In this document: positions 33,092 to 41,103 of the stretch, piece by piece | How the letters are laid out: each line of letters begins with the position of its first letter | Numbering within the stretch: position 1 is the first letter of the stretch | From: REEB481 sp964586595 | Lineage (GTDB): Bacteria > Bacteroidota > Bacteroidia > NS11-12g > UBA955 | Reading direction: 5' to 3' | Length of the DNA: 64,000 nucleotides | Assembly (NCBI GenBank): GCA_964586595.1 | Contig: CAZPHB010000001.1 | Coordinates: 124,001-188,000 of the forward strand | The notes under the pieces: generated by a model | Seen by the model: only the letters and a program-made list of their open reading frames with translations | Databases searched by the model: none | What the model was told of the DNA's origin: nothing | Made by a program: the position numbers and the translations under genes

Positions 33092-34260
33092 AGGTTGTAC
33101 ATCTCAATACCAACGCCACAGGAGGCGCAGCTACTGCATGCTTCAGGCTGCATCGGGCATTGGTGGAATTGGGCGTGGACAGCAAGGTACTTACCTTGAA
33201 AAACAACGGATCGCCTGATCCGCGCATGGATTCTTGGGAACAAGGACATCCTCGGTTCTTTGGCTGGAAAAATACCTGGAACCGGATCCGCAACAAGTGG
33301 CCTGTTTTGGGCAAGCCGCCTCATTTCTTCAGCAGTCCCTATTCCGTATTTCCCGTCGAAGCCCATCCCTGGGTACAGGAAGCCGACATCGTGCACCTGC
33401 ACTGGGTGGCCAAGTTTATCGATTACCGGCGCTTCTTTCAACAGAAAAAAAACTATGTATGGACGTTGCACGACATGCAGCCGTTCAGCGGTGGTTTTCA
33501 TTATGCCGGCGGAATGGACATTAAATCCTACCGCCAACTGATTGAACGGAACGAACGCGTTAAAATAGTAGCCCTGAAAGACATCCGGCTGCAACCTGTA
33601 GCGCCTTCACGCTGGCTGTGTGAACTGGCACAATCATCGCGGGTGTTTACCGATAAAGGATGCCTGCACATTCCCAACTGTATTGATACGCGGGTGTTTA
33701 AGCCCGGCAATCTTGTGGAACTTCGGCGCGAGCTGGGCTGGCCGGAACATCAGAAGGTGCTGCTGTTTCTGGCGGAAAACCTGGACGAACCGCGGAAAGG
33801 ATTTTCTTTACTTGTGGAAGCCCTCCGCTCCCTGAACCTGAGCAATACCCTGTTGGTTGCCGTTGGCAAATCGCCCGAAGGACTGGAAGGCTTGCCCTAC
33901 ATCCATATTCCATTTACCATCGATGAACAAAGACTGGCCAGGATTTATGCTGCAGCCGATTATTACATCACGCCAAGTTTGGAAGACAATCTTCCAAATA
34001 CCGTGATGGAATCTCTTGCCTGCGGCACGCCGGTGATTGCCTTTCATACCGGCGGAATTCCCGAAATGGTTCAGGATGGCTTCAATGGGTTCATTTGTGC
34101 ACGCGCTGATGCAGAATCGCTGAAGCTGGGAATCGAACAGGCATTGAACAACGACCACCTTGCCGTGCTTTCACAACAAGCCGAAGATTCCGTGCACGAG
34201 CGTTACCGCTTCCCCATCATTGCACAGAAATACAAACAGCTGTACCAGCAATTTCTTTGA
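33088..34260 (+). CDS. Family 4 glycosyltransferase
   Basis: 390 residues, GT-B fold. N-terminus KVVHLNTNATGGAATACFRLH carries the glycine-rich loop; HLHWVAKFIDYR and WTLHDMQPFSGGFHYAGG are typical of a Bacteroidota subgroup of GT4. The donor half shows LLFLAENLDEPRKGFSLL, the E-x7-E segment around TPSLEDNLPNTVMESLACG and TPVIAFHTGGIPEM. ATGA overlap with the FkbM gene indicates coupling. Acceptor and sugar unknown; likely acts on a surface glycan together with the FkbM enzyme. Confidence 0.92.
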   Translation: MKVVHLNTNATGGAATACFRLHRALVELGVDSKVLTLKNNGSPDPRMDSWEQGHPRFFGWKNTWNRIRNKWPVLGKPPHFFSSPYSVFPVEAHPWVQEADIVHLHWVAKFIDYRRFFQQKKNYVWTLHDMQPFSGGFHYAGGMDIKSYRQLIERNERVKIVALKDIRLQPVAPSRWLCELAQSSRVFTDKGCLHIPNCIDTRVFKPGNLVELRRELGWPEHQKVLLFLAENLDEPRKGFSLLVEALRSLNLSNTLLVAVGKSPEGLEGLPYIHIPFTIDEQRLARIYAAADYYITPSLEDNLPNTVMESLACGTPVIAFHTGGIPEMVQDGFNGFICARADAESLKLGIEQALNNDHLAVLSQQAEDSVHERYRFPIIAQKYKQLYQQFL

Positions 34261-34264
34261 GCTG

Positions 34265-34426
34265 ATGCTGCGAAAATGGGGTATCTTCTTTCTGTTGGGC
34301 GCACTGGTTTTTCTGTTGGCTTCCAAAGCCGGAATTACGCAATGGCCCATGTTCAGGGTGAGCGGAAAATTGATGGCGGTGGTGCTTGTGTTGGTTTTGG
34401 TGAGAAGAGTTATAAGGGGTTTATAG
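34265..34426 (+). CDS. Small membrane protein (53 residues)
   Basis: MLRKWGIFFLLGALVFLLA begins the first hydrophobic helix, and a second follows after a short proline-containing loop (LMAVVLVLVLVRRVIRGL). Basic residues at both ends suit the cytoplasmic side. It starts 4 bases after the GT4 stop on the same strand. Too short for family assignment; the composition is clearly that of a membrane protein, so a real gene is plausible. Confidence 0.55.
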   Translation: MLRKWGIFFLLGALVFLLASKAGITQWPMFRVSGKLMAVVLVLVLVRRVIRGL

Positions 34427-34458
34427 TTAGGGAGTTGGGGATGAATTACCAATGGTTC

Positions 34459-34494
34459 GGCAGGCTCCCCCGAGGCGATGCTCGCGGGGCAGGC
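34459..34494. repeat. Small palindromic repeat-like element
   Basis: GGCAGGC at 34459-34465 and again at 34488-34494 flank a hairpin, CCCCCGAG with CTCGCGGGG around a GCGATG loop (one-base bulge). The flanking TTCGGCAGGC ... ACCATGAC resembles short dispersed repeats common between Bacteroidota genes. It lies between convergent genes and may also act as a terminator. Confidence 0.4.
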
Positions 34495-34510
34495 ACCATG
34501 ACAAAAAGCC

Positions 34511-35609
34511 TTACCCTTTCTTCTCAGCGCCGCTGAACTGAAGCAGATATGATTTGATGAAGGGCCACAATGCGCCGTCCATTACTTCCTGGATGTTGCT
34601 GGTTTCTTCGGAAGTGCGCACATCTTTTACCAATTTATATGGATGGAACACATAGTTCCGTATTTGCGAACCCCATTCAATTTTCATTTTTGAATCTTCA
34701 ATGGCGGCGCGTGCGGCATTGCGCTTCTGCACTTCCATTTCGTACAGGCGACTTTTGAGCATTTGCATGGCCCGTTCCCTGTTGCCACCTTGCGTGCGTT
34801 CCACCTGACAAACCACCACGATGCCCGTAGGAATATGCGTGAGCTGAACCTTTGTTTCTACCTTGTTTACGTTCTGACCTCCGGCACCACCGCTTCGGCT
34901 GGTATGAAGTTCAACATCGGCAGGTTTGATTTCAATTTCAATGCTGTCGTCAACCAACGGATATACATAAACGCTGGCGAAACTGGTATGGCGACGCTGG
35001 TTGCTGTCGAAAGGACTAATCCGAACCATACGATGAACTCCGTTTTCACCTTTGAGGTACCCGTAGGCAAAATCTCCTTTAATTTCCAGGGAAACGCTTT
35101 TAATGCCCGCAACTTCCCCATCTGTGCGCTCCAGTTCGGAAATATTGAATCCATTTTTCTCCGCGAACATGATGTACATGCGCATGAGGATTTCGGCCCA
35201 ATCGCAACTTTCCGTACCGCCGGCGCCGGCATTGATTTCAAGCACACAACCGAGGTGGTCTTCCTCATTCTGTAGCATGTTCTTAAACTCCAGATTCTCC
35301 AGGAGTTCAAGCAGCATGTGGTAATGGCGATCTACTTCATCGGCGCCAACATCACCGGCTGCTTCGAATTCGCGAAGCACTTCCAAATCAGCCAATTCCT
35401 TTTCTATGTGTTGGTAGGCATCTGTCCAAACCTTTTTTTCCCTGATTTTCTTGAGGTGGGCTTCTGCTTTTTTGGGATCATTCCAAAAACCCGGATCTAA
35501 GGTTTGGTGCTCTTCATCCTGTATTTCGATCAGCTTCCGATCGACGTCAAAGATACCTCCTCAGGGCCTCAGCACGGCCCCTTATATCCTTGAATTGCTC
35601 GTTATTCAT
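34511..35609 (-). CDS. prfB: Peptide chain release factor 2, made by programmed +1 frameshift
   Basis: Recognises UGA and UAA and triggers peptide release. The start is ATG at 35609 (MNNEQFKDIRGRAEAL...); after 20 codons the zero frame meets TGA at 35549-35547, and reading continues in +1 from GAC at 35548 to 34511, giving 365 residues, the length of E. coli RF2. The 294-residue frame seen from 35395 is only the second part. The RF2 tripeptide SPF (about 198-200) and the catalytic GGQ (about 243-245, SGGAGGQNVNK) are present. Low RF2 makes the ribosome pause at TGA and shift, so the protein sets its own level. Confidence 0.96.
35546..35561 (-). promoter_or_regulatory. prfB programmed frameshift site
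   Basis: Minus strand AGGAGG (35561-35556), TAT, CTT (35552-35550), TGA, C. The internal Shine-Dalgarno sequence sits three bases before the slippery CTT codon, the spacing known from E. coli prfB, where the first hexamer is AGGGGG. The downstream +1 frame gives DVDRKLIEIQDEEHQ, the RF2 N-terminal sequence, which confirms the shift. Confidence 0.96.
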
Positions 35610-35659
35610 GCCGCAAAAATACAACCGCAGCCTACATGTTCAGCAGCTTAGCTGCAAGT

Positions 35660-37909
35660 TCAGGATGGATTTAGGTCCAATACCGTTACGCTGTAGTTCC
35701 AGGTTTTGCCGTCGGCGGCTTTTACCTGAACCTGAAATACGGCGCGGTCATTCAGGGTTTTAGGATCGATGGCCGGTTTCCATACCAGGGTTGAAACCGG
35801 ATACAGCGGACTGTATGGCTGCACCTCACAAGGAATTTCTTTGCCTGAGGCATCGGTCATTTTCACCGTGGCACCTTCCAGATTGTGGTAGCAACCGAAT
35901 GACCAGCGGTCGAAAAGCAGCCGTTTGGCCACGAACCCTTTATTTGGCCAAGCAATGAAACGGTTTTTGTAGCGAGATGAATCGCGGTTTCCGGCATCGT
36001 CAAGCACCCAAAGTGCCGTGTAACCTTTTGTAGATCCATGTCCTAGTGCATACGCCTGCGGGTTGAGCAGCCAGCGCCTGTTTCCGCAGCTTGCATTGTC
36101 GTTGTCGTCCATGGCGCTGGTCACACCAATCACGGTATTCACTCCCGCCACAGGAATGCTGTTTTTGGCTGCGAGATTTGCTTCCTCCGTAAAGCAACGA
36201 TGAAACTTGTCTATTTCGTGGGAAGCGGTACCCGTTACTTCCCATGCCAGGGCTGCCTGTTGGCACATCTTGTTTTTTTCCGGTGCCAGGATGATCGGAT
36301 CCAAAACACCTGCGTTCCGTCGGAAGAAATTAATCCGCTTTTCCACTTTATCCTGAATTTCTTCAGGCACAGTTCCCGGCTTGCATAAAGTGCCCGAGCC
36401 ATTCCACACAAAATTTTTCACCCGGGATTCAAAATATCCATTTCGGAAATCGGCGGTAACCAGTTTTTCCAGGTAATTATTCAGGCTGGGAGACAAGGGA
36501 TTGAATGACTCCAGCTTGCGGTAAGCAACCCAGGCTGCCGCCATATCTGTAGCCTTCATGGCCATGTCCATCCAGCGCAGCAGGAGCCGCTCGTGGGTTG
36601 ATTTCAGCCCAAGCCCTGCCATGGTTTTGGCATCTTTCGCATAATCTGCCAGGATGGATTCGCTGAGGAAATTGAGCGCCGCCATATCTGCGTATTCCAA
36701 GGAATCTTTCTTCAGCTGGTTGAAATACTTCAGGCGGAAGGCCTTCATTTCCGGCTTGCGGGCATCAAGCATGGTCCAGGCATGCACAAGACCAACAGGC
36801 AAAGTGTCAAGTCCTGCTTTGGGTTGCTGATCTATTGCATCACTGCAGGTTTTGCATTGGGATGCGTACTGTTGGTATGCAAGGGCCGCACTGGTAAAGG
36901 CGTTTCGTTCGGCAAAATACTGCCAGGTTCTGTTGCGCAAGTCAGACTCCTTGCACAGAAATACATCAGATGCATTGCGCGCATTGCGTTGGTACAAGGC
37001 TGTTTTTTCAGTTACAAAACGGTCGAGGAGCTTTCGCGCCAGCGCAATATCACCGGCATTGGCTGCATTGCGGATGCGAAACAGGTAATAAGCGTTCTGG
37101 TTGTAGAGGAAAAAAGAATCTGAAGGGGCCAGCTGCAGGCCTTTTTGAACCGCTTCAATAAATGGGTCTGAAATGGGTGTGGTGGCCACATCATGTTTCA
37201 GGATGGACACCTGTAAACCGGCAAGCATGGCGTTCTTGGGAAATATTTTCACCCCGTATTCGGCGATAAATCGCGCTGAGTCAAACAAGTTTCTTTCCAG
37301 GTAGTACTTCCCCAACATTTCAAAGGGTTCCCGGCAAAACGTGTGAAACAGCATGGAGTCGCGGTAGGCATCCACCTGCCAGCGCACGGCCTCTCGCAGT
37401 ACCGGCATGGCATCGCGCTCCTGCCCTGCCAGCATGTAGCATACACCGGTCATGGCGTAACTCAGCGTATCACCGGCAAGGTCATAGCCAAACTTAAACG
37501 CCTGAATGGCGCGGAAGTATTTCTCCTGACCATAATTGGCCCAAGCCTCTTTGTTATTGGCATTTTTCAAATTGCGCAACACCGGCATGAACTGTTGGGT
37601 ATAACGTCCGTTCCTGTCGTAGTTGCGGGCTTTCAGGGCAGATTTTACTGCTTCTTTCAGCGCGGAAGGGTTTTTAATTGTGTATTTTTCATCCCGCTGC
37701 AATTCGTACAAGGCCTGCGCTTTGATAAACCATGCCAAGGCACTTTTGGCCGTAACTTCACTTTTGATGGCCTTTTCAGCCTGACCAAGTGCGCGTTCAT
37801 ATTGTTTCAACTGAAGCGCATTCAGTCCGTTTAATTCCGCCTTCGACTGGGCGAAAAGGTTAGCAGCGAGGAAGGTAAAGACACCAAAGGTGAGGAAGTT
37901 TTTCAGCAT
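35660..37909 (-). CDS. Secreted TPR-like protein with C-terminal CAP-like domain
   Basis: 749 residues from ATG 37909 (signal peptide MLKNFLTFGVFTFLAANLFAQ); the open frame to 38005 adds an unlikely extension. Residues about 25-500 form helical TPR-like repeats (ALQLKQYERALGQAEKAI, ALAWFIKAQALYELQ). The C-terminal third resembles a CAP/SCP domain: VEKRINFFRRNAGV, KNKMCQQAALAWEV, GVNTVIGVTSAMDD, NRRWLLNPQAYALGHG, and FDRWSFGCYHN. CAP domains are often binding or protease-like; the substrate is unknown. It stands alone between prfB and the ABM gene, on the same strand. Confidence 0.72.
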   Translation of the reverse strand: MLKNFLTFGVFTFLAANLFAQSKAELNGLNALQLKQYERALGQAEKAIKSEVTAKSALAWFIKAQALYELQRDEKYTIKNPSALKEAVKSALKARNYDRNGRYTQQFMPVLRNLKNANNKEAWANYGQEKYFRAIQAFKFGYDLAGDTLSYAMTGVCYMLAGQERDAMPVLREAVRWQVDAYRDSMLFHTFCREPFEMLGKYYLERNLFDSARFIAEYGVKIFPKNAMLAGLQVSILKHDVATTPISDPFIEAVQKGLQLAPSDSFFLYNQNAYYLFRIRNAANAGDIALARKLLDRFVTEKTALYQRNARNASDVFLCKESDLRNRTWQYFAERNAFTSAALAYQQYASQCKTCSDAIDQQPKAGLDTLPVGLVHAWTMLDARKPEMKAFRLKYFNQLKKDSLEYADMAALNFLSESILADYAKDAKTMAGLGLKSTHERLLLRWMDMAMKATDMAAAWVAYRKLESFNPLSPSLNNYLEKLVTADFRNGYFESRVKNFVWNGSGTLCKPGTVPEEIQDKVEKRINFFRRNAGVLDPIILAPEKNKMCQQAALAWEVTGTASHEIDKFHRCFTEEANLAAKNSIPVAGVNTVIGVTSAMDDNDNASCGNRRWLLNPQAYALGHGSTKGYTALWVLDDAGNRDSSRYKNRFIAWPNKGFVAKRLLFDRWSFGCYHNLEGATVKMTDASGKEIPCEVQPYSPLYPVSTLVWKPAIDPKTLNDRAVFQVQVKAADGKTWNYSVTVLDLNPS

Positions 37910-37979
37910 GTTCACAAATACAAAAGAACAGCATTCCTCAAGAATGGTCCAAAAAAATATTTGGCATTGAATCCCTGAA

Positions 37980-38282
37980 TCAGGCCGTAATGTGTTGCAG
38001 CTCAATCATGCTGTATGCCTGCGCCTTTTCTGCGAACAAGGCCTTGGTTTTTCGCCACGTATCTGCAAAAAATGGGGAGTTTCGGTATGCTTCCAGATGT
38101 GCCTGACTTTCCCATATACTGTAGGTGAACAGCACCTGAGGCGTACCATCTTCTTGCATCAGTTTCAACTCCATACAACCCGAAAAATGTCGGATTTTAT
38201 GTTTCACCGCGTCAAACAACTCCAAAAATTCGGGCACTGATTCGGGCTGAAAGTGCATGCGAACGATTCTTACTATATTCAT
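37980..38282 (-). CDS. Antibiotic biosynthesis monooxygenase-like (ABM) protein
   Basis: 100 residues, ferredoxin-like ABM fold, normally a dimer. It begins MNIVRIVRMHFQPESVPEFL and has the usual FSGCMELKLMQ and YSIWESQAHLEAYRNSPFF. Members include heme-degrading and quinol monooxygenases, but many have no known activity. The ATG overlaps the stop of the SAM hydroxide adenosyltransferase gene (ATGA). Confidence 0.87.
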   Translation of the reverse strand: MNIVRIVRMHFQPESVPEFLELFDAVKHKIRHFSGCMELKLMQEDGTPQVLFTYSIWESQAHLEAYRNSPFFADTWRKTKALFAEKAQAYSMIELQHITA

Positions 38283-39049
38283 GGTGTCACAAATTCAATC
38301 ATGATGTCGTGGTTTCTGCGAAAACCGAGTAGGCCGGCAACAGAACCACCTTGCATGCAGAGCATCAGAAACCCATTTTCAGACCATTGGGCAAATGCGA
38401 TTCCCGGCGGATGGTATTGGGGAAATTCAGCGGGCGCATCAAGGTAATCGTTGTATCCTATTTTAATCCTCCACGCATTTTGTTCCATGTTTTGCATGAC
38501 CCATGCTCGATCCAAATTGGTATGCGCATTTCCCATGTCGTCGTTGAAAAGAACGGTAATGCGCACAAAATCACCCATGTGGTAAGGTTGTTGCCAGCTC
38601 AATTGCACTGCATGGCGGAATGGAATGGCCACTGCCTCCGTTTGGTAGTCCTGTTCCATGAGGGTGCGGATGGCCGGAACATACATATCACGAGGGATTG
38701 CAGCTACGGCTGGGGAATTGGTGAGGCGATAATAATCAACTTCATAACCATCAAGAGCCATAGGCAGAATCCCATTATCGGCGCCTATGAAGAATCTTTC
38801 CTCACATACTGCCAGTAAATGCTGAACGGCGGCGTGAACATCTACCGCCACCAGGTGTATGGTTTGCACCGGAAAATGCCGGAAACAGGCGCGCAACAAA
38901 AATGCCGGTGCGAAGTAATTCTGTGCATCGGCGTGGTGGTGGATGTCTACGATGTGCGGACAAGGCTGAATTTGGCAGATTTGCCCCTTGAGCGAGGCCA
39001 GTGCTGTAGAACCGACACCAAGATCTGTTAGAAGGGATATTACTGCCAC
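38279..39049 (-). CDS. SAM hydroxide adenosyltransferase (DUF62)
   Basis: 256 residues from GTG 39049, chosen because it yields VAVISLLTDLGVGSTALASLKG, the family start (xxITLxTDFG); the open frame from 39091 is longer. Known members convert SAM and water to adenosine and methionine as trimers. Motifs seen: LLTDLGVGS, HLVAVDVHAAVQ, FFIGADNGILPMAL, and a late beta-barrel with YNDYLDAP. It pairs with the ABM gene and diverges from phoH, a neighbourhood common in Bacteroidota. Confidence 0.88.
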   Translation of the reverse strand: MAVISLLTDLGVGSTALASLKGQICQIQPCPHIVDIHHHADAQNYFAPAFLLRACFRHFPVQTIHLVAVDVHAAVQHLLAVCEERFFIGADNGILPMALDGYEVDYYRLTNSPAVAAIPRDMYVPAIRTLMEQDYQTEAVAIPFRHAVQLSWQQPYHMGDFVRITVLFNDDMGNAHTNLDRAWVMQNMEQNAWRIKIGYNDYLDAPAEFPQYHPPGIAFAQWSENGFLMLCMQGGSVAGLLGFRRNHDIMIEFVTP

Positions 39050-39063
39050 TGGATTCAGATTTT

Positions 39064-39071
39064 TATATTTG
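39064..39071 (+). promoter_or_regulatory. Candidate -7 box for phoH
   Basis: TATATTTG matches TAnnTTTG exactly and ends 34 bases before the TTG start at 39106. No good TTTG at -33. It lies between the divergent GTG start at 39049 and phoH. Confidence 0.5.
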
Positions 39072-39105
39072 TGCAAAGTTAGCTGACACATTAAGCATCA
39101 GGCAA

Positions 39106-40083
39106 TTGAGGGAACGTACTTTTACGCTGCAACACATTAATCCGCAAACGCTGTATGGGGTGAACAACCTGACATTTCAGCAAATCAGGGCTTTTTTTCC
39201 AAAACTAAAAATTATTGGCCGCGGTGATGTGGTGATGGCCAGTGGTGAGGATGAGGAACTGGAAAAATTCGCAACCAAATTGGAGCAGTTGGAAACATTG
39301 TTTCAAAAGCGGCCGGACCTGAGCGCGCAAAACATTACCGAAGTTTTTGGTGCCGGCACTCCTGATATTCCGGTACTTTCCGAACCTTTTTCGGAAGAAG
39401 ACGTACTGCTCTACGGCACACGCGGACAACCCATTAGAACCCGCACCGCAAACCAGCGGGCCATGGTGCGCAGCGCGGGCCAAAACGACATCCTTTTTGC
39501 TTTGGGTCCTGCAGGAACCGGAAAAACATATACCGCAGTAGCTATGGCTGTCAAGGCACTGCGCAATCGGGAAATTCGCAAAATCATCCTCACACGACCC
39601 GCTGTTGAGGCCGGTGAAAACCTTGGATTTTTGCCCGGTGACCTCAAAGAAAAAATAGATCCGTACCTCAGGCCATTGTACGATGCGCTGGAGGACATGA
39701 TTCCCATGGAAAAACTGAAAACCATGATTGAAACAAGGATCATCGAAATCGCACCTATGGCGTTCATGCGCGGACGAACCCTGGACAATTGTTATGTGAT
39801 TTTGGATGAGGCGCAAAACAGTACCGACATGCAACTGAAAATGTTCCTCACACGGATGGGGCCACAGGCTAAATTGATCATTACCGGCGACTTAACCCAG
39901 ATTGATTTGCCGCGCAAACAACAAAGCGGGCTGCGCAAAGCAGTACAGTTGCTGAAAAACATTGACGGCATTGGCATGATTCACCTGGACACCTCCGATG
40001 TGGTGCGGCACCGTTTGGTGAAGGCCATCATCAAGGCTTACAACCAGAGCGATGCAGACGAACGCGCAAATGATGAGTCATGA
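39106..40083 (+). CDS. PhoH-family ATPase
   Basis: 325 residues. The start is TTG, giving MRERTFTLQHINPQTLYGVNN, which fits Bacteroidota PhoH proteins (INP...GVNN...FPKLKI). Walker A is LGPAGTGKTYTAVA near residue 137, Walker B VILDEAQNSTD, and GDLTQIDLPR forms the helicase-like sensor. PhoH-like ATPases are linked to RNA metabolism and helicase activity, and the true role is unclear. Followed 45 bases later by purC. Confidence 0.93.
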   Translation: MRERTFTLQHINPQTLYGVNNLTFQQIRAFFPKLKIIGRGDVVMASGEDEELEKFATKLEQLETLFQKRPDLSAQNITEVFGAGTPDIPVLSEPFSEEDVLLYGTRGQPIRTRTANQRAMVRSAGQNDILFALGPAGTGKTYTAVAMAVKALRNREIRKIILTRPAVEAGENLGFLPGDLKEKIDPYLRPLYDALEDMIPMEKLKTMIETRIIEIAPMAFMRGRTLDNCYVILDEAQNSTDMQLKMFLTRMGPQAKLIITGDLTQIDLPRKQQSGLRKAVQLLKNIDGIGMIHLDTSDVVRHRLVKAIIKAYNQSDADERANDES

Positions 40084-40128
40084 ATTGAAAAAAAATATCA
40101 TTTTTGCTGTTCGAGTAAGCCTGATTTT

Positions 40129-41082
40129 ATGAACGCACTGACCGCCACGAACTTTTTCTTTAGAAATCAAACAACATTTCTGCGCGGAAAGGTTCGTGAT
40201 GTGTACAGCATCGGCCAAGACCATCTGGTGGTGGTAGCCTGCGACCGGATATCGGCTTTTGACCATGTGCTTCCAAAGCCCATCCCCTACAAGGGCCAGG
40301 TGCTGAACAGCGTAGCGTCTTTATTTCTTGACGAAACCCGTGACATCATTCCCAATTGGAAAATTGCCACACCCGACCCACAAGTAACCATCGGTTATAA
40401 ATGTGCCGCCATCCCGGTAGAATTTGTGGTACGCGGCTACCTGGCGGGTCATGCCTGGAGGGTGTACAAGGAAGGTGGCAGAACCATCTGCGGTGTGAAA
40501 ATGCCCGACGGATTGCGCGAAAACGACCGATTGCCGACACCCATCATCACGCCATCAACCAAAGCATCCAGCGGCCACGATGAAGACATTACTCTGAAAG
40601 AAATAACAGAACGGAAACTGCTCACCCAACAACAATGCGACCAGCTTGTTGAAACATCTTTGGCGCTGTATGAACGGGGCAGTAGTTATGCTGCAGCCCG
40701 TGGATTGATATTGGTGGATACGAAATATGAATTTGGCGTGCGGGAAGAGCGTCTGATGCTGATTGATGAAGTGCATACGCCAGATTCATCGCGCTTTTTT
40801 TATTCCTCGGAATACGAAGCGCTACAGCAAGCCGGCAAACCCCAAAAACAACTTTCCAAAGAGTTTGTCAGGGAATGGCTGATTGCCCATGACTTCCAGG
40901 GCCTCAAAGGTCAAATCATCCCGGATATGCCGGAAGAATTCGTAGATTCCATCACCGAAAGGTATATAGAACTTTATACCGCAATGACCGGACATTCCAT
41001 TGAAAAACGTGATTACACGCACATTCTCACCGACATGGAACAGGCCATCGTAAATCGTTTGGAGCAGTTAAACATCATTTAA
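40129..41082 (+). CDS. purC: SAICAR synthetase (phosphoribosylaminoimidazole-succinocarboxamide synthase)
   Basis: 317 residues. Catalyses ATP-dependent joining of aspartate to CAIR in purine synthesis. Seen: GKVRDVYSIGQDHLVVVACDRISAFD (split here: GKVRDVYSIG, CDRISAFDHVLP), PVEFVVRGYLAGHAW, and VDTKYEFGVR. The length near 310 is the longer form found in Bacteroidota, compared with about 237 in E. coli. ATG at 40129 gives MNALTATNFFF. No other purine gene in the window. Confidence 0.95.
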   Translation: MNALTATNFFFRNQTTFLRGKVRDVYSIGQDHLVVVACDRISAFDHVLPKPIPYKGQVLNSVASLFLDETRDIIPNWKIATPDPQVTIGYKCAAIPVEFVVRGYLAGHAWRVYKEGGRTICGVKMPDGLRENDRLPTPIITPSTKASSGHDEDITLKEITERKLLTQQQCDQLVETSLALYERGSSYAAARGLILVDTKYEFGVREERLMLIDEVHTPDSSRFFYSSEYEALQQAGKPQKQLSKEFVREWLIAHDFQGLKGQIIPDMPEEFVDSITERYIELYTAMTGHSIEKRDYTHILTDMEQAIVNRLEQLNII

Positions 41083-41103
41083 AAAACAACTCATACCAGC
41101 TAT

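Noticed and set aside
35547..35549. In-frame TGA in prfB as nonsense mutation or selenocysteine codon
   Set aside because: The context is the known +1 frameshift signal and the downstream RF2 sequence is in the +1 frame.
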